A stretch of 5,694 bases of DNA from Candidatus Gerdarchaeota archaeon (GTDB lineage: Archaea > Asgardarchaeota > Heimdallarchaeia > JABLTI01): NCBI GenBank assembly GCA_016839405.1, contig JAEOUJ010000379.1:1-5694 (forward strand), read 5' to 3'. Position 1 is the first letter of the stretch. Each line of letters starts with the position of its first letter. Positions 5,585-5,694 of this stretch are shown here, one piece after another. Both the position numbers and the translations under genes were made by a program. A model generated the notes under the pieces. The model was not told the origin of the DNA. It saw only the letters and a program-made list of their open reading frames with translations, and searched no databases.

Positions 5585-5694
5585 TTAATAACCCCAGTAT
5601 TTATTATCTTCACTTAAGCTTCGCTTTAATTGTATCAAATCATCAAGAGCTTCTTTTTCATCTATTGTTAAATCTTCATAGAATTTTTCCTTGA
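5585..5694 (-). CDS. C-terminal end of an unknown protein (partial)
   Basis: The - strand frame entering from the right edge is open for 35 codons and stops at TAA (complement of 5585-5587). It reads KEKFYEDLTIDEKEALDD and ends with LSEDNKYWGY, a charged, helical-looking tail. The composition is protein-like and rich in Glu/Lys/Asp like its neighbours, and the other two - strand frames stop early. The fragment is too short to name. The 161-base gap to the next gene suggests that gene has its own promoter, though read-through is possible. Confidence 0.6.
   Translation of the reverse strand, partial: KEKFYEDLTIDEKEALDDLIQLKRSLSEDNKYWGY

Noticed and set aside
1..5694. tRNA, rRNA, CRISPR array, insertion sequence or prophage
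   Set aside because: No tRNA-like TpsiC arm, direct-repeat array, transposase motif or flanking inverted repeat pair was seen, and coding sequence fills most of the window.

Overview
The window looks like an AT-rich archaeal chromosome segment, most likely from an Asgard-type archaeon. The uS19 and uS2 ribosomal proteins are of the archaeal/eukaryotic type. The right half encodes proteins with a eukaryotic flavour: a presenilin-like aspartyl protease and a large protein that seems to start with a longin-like domain. The Asgard assignment is inferred from this gene content, not from a phylogeny.

Left half, + strand. The window opens inside rpsS (uS19), which ends at 311 and is followed at once by a small hairpin with a T-rich tract, probably a terminator. 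A gene for an unrecognised 135-residue protein (442-849) follows, with a TATA-like element and a good Shine-Dalgarno site. Next is rpsB (uS2), whose best start is a TTG at 994. This is not the usual archaeal ribosomal gene order: uL22 does not follow uS19, and uS2 is not flanked by eno/rpoK-type genes. A symmetric A/T-rich hairpin at 1681-1706 separates rpsB from the converging genes on the other strand.

Right half, - strand. Three genes lie head to tail, in transcription order. The first encodes a 732-residue soluble protein: longin-like domain, winged-helix-like segment, disordered linker, and a C-terminal half containing a duplicated module. The second encodes a small two-helix membrane protein. 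The third encodes a nine-helix presenilin/signal-peptide-peptidase family intramembrane protease with its YD, GLGD and P-G-L-P motifs intact and a long acidic loop between the two catalytic helices. The gaps are 45 and 79 bases. The second gap holds a 12-base perfect palindrome and a short upstream reading frame overlapping the protease start. The extreme right end carries the last 35 codons of another - strand gene.

The most interesting content is the presenilin-like protease with a eukaryote-like TM6-TM7 loop, next to a longin-containing protein and a small membrane protein. A link to membrane trafficking or membrane proteolysis is a hypothesis based on domain resemblance and adjacency only. 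No tRNA, rRNA, CRISPR array, insertion sequence or clear phage element was seen.
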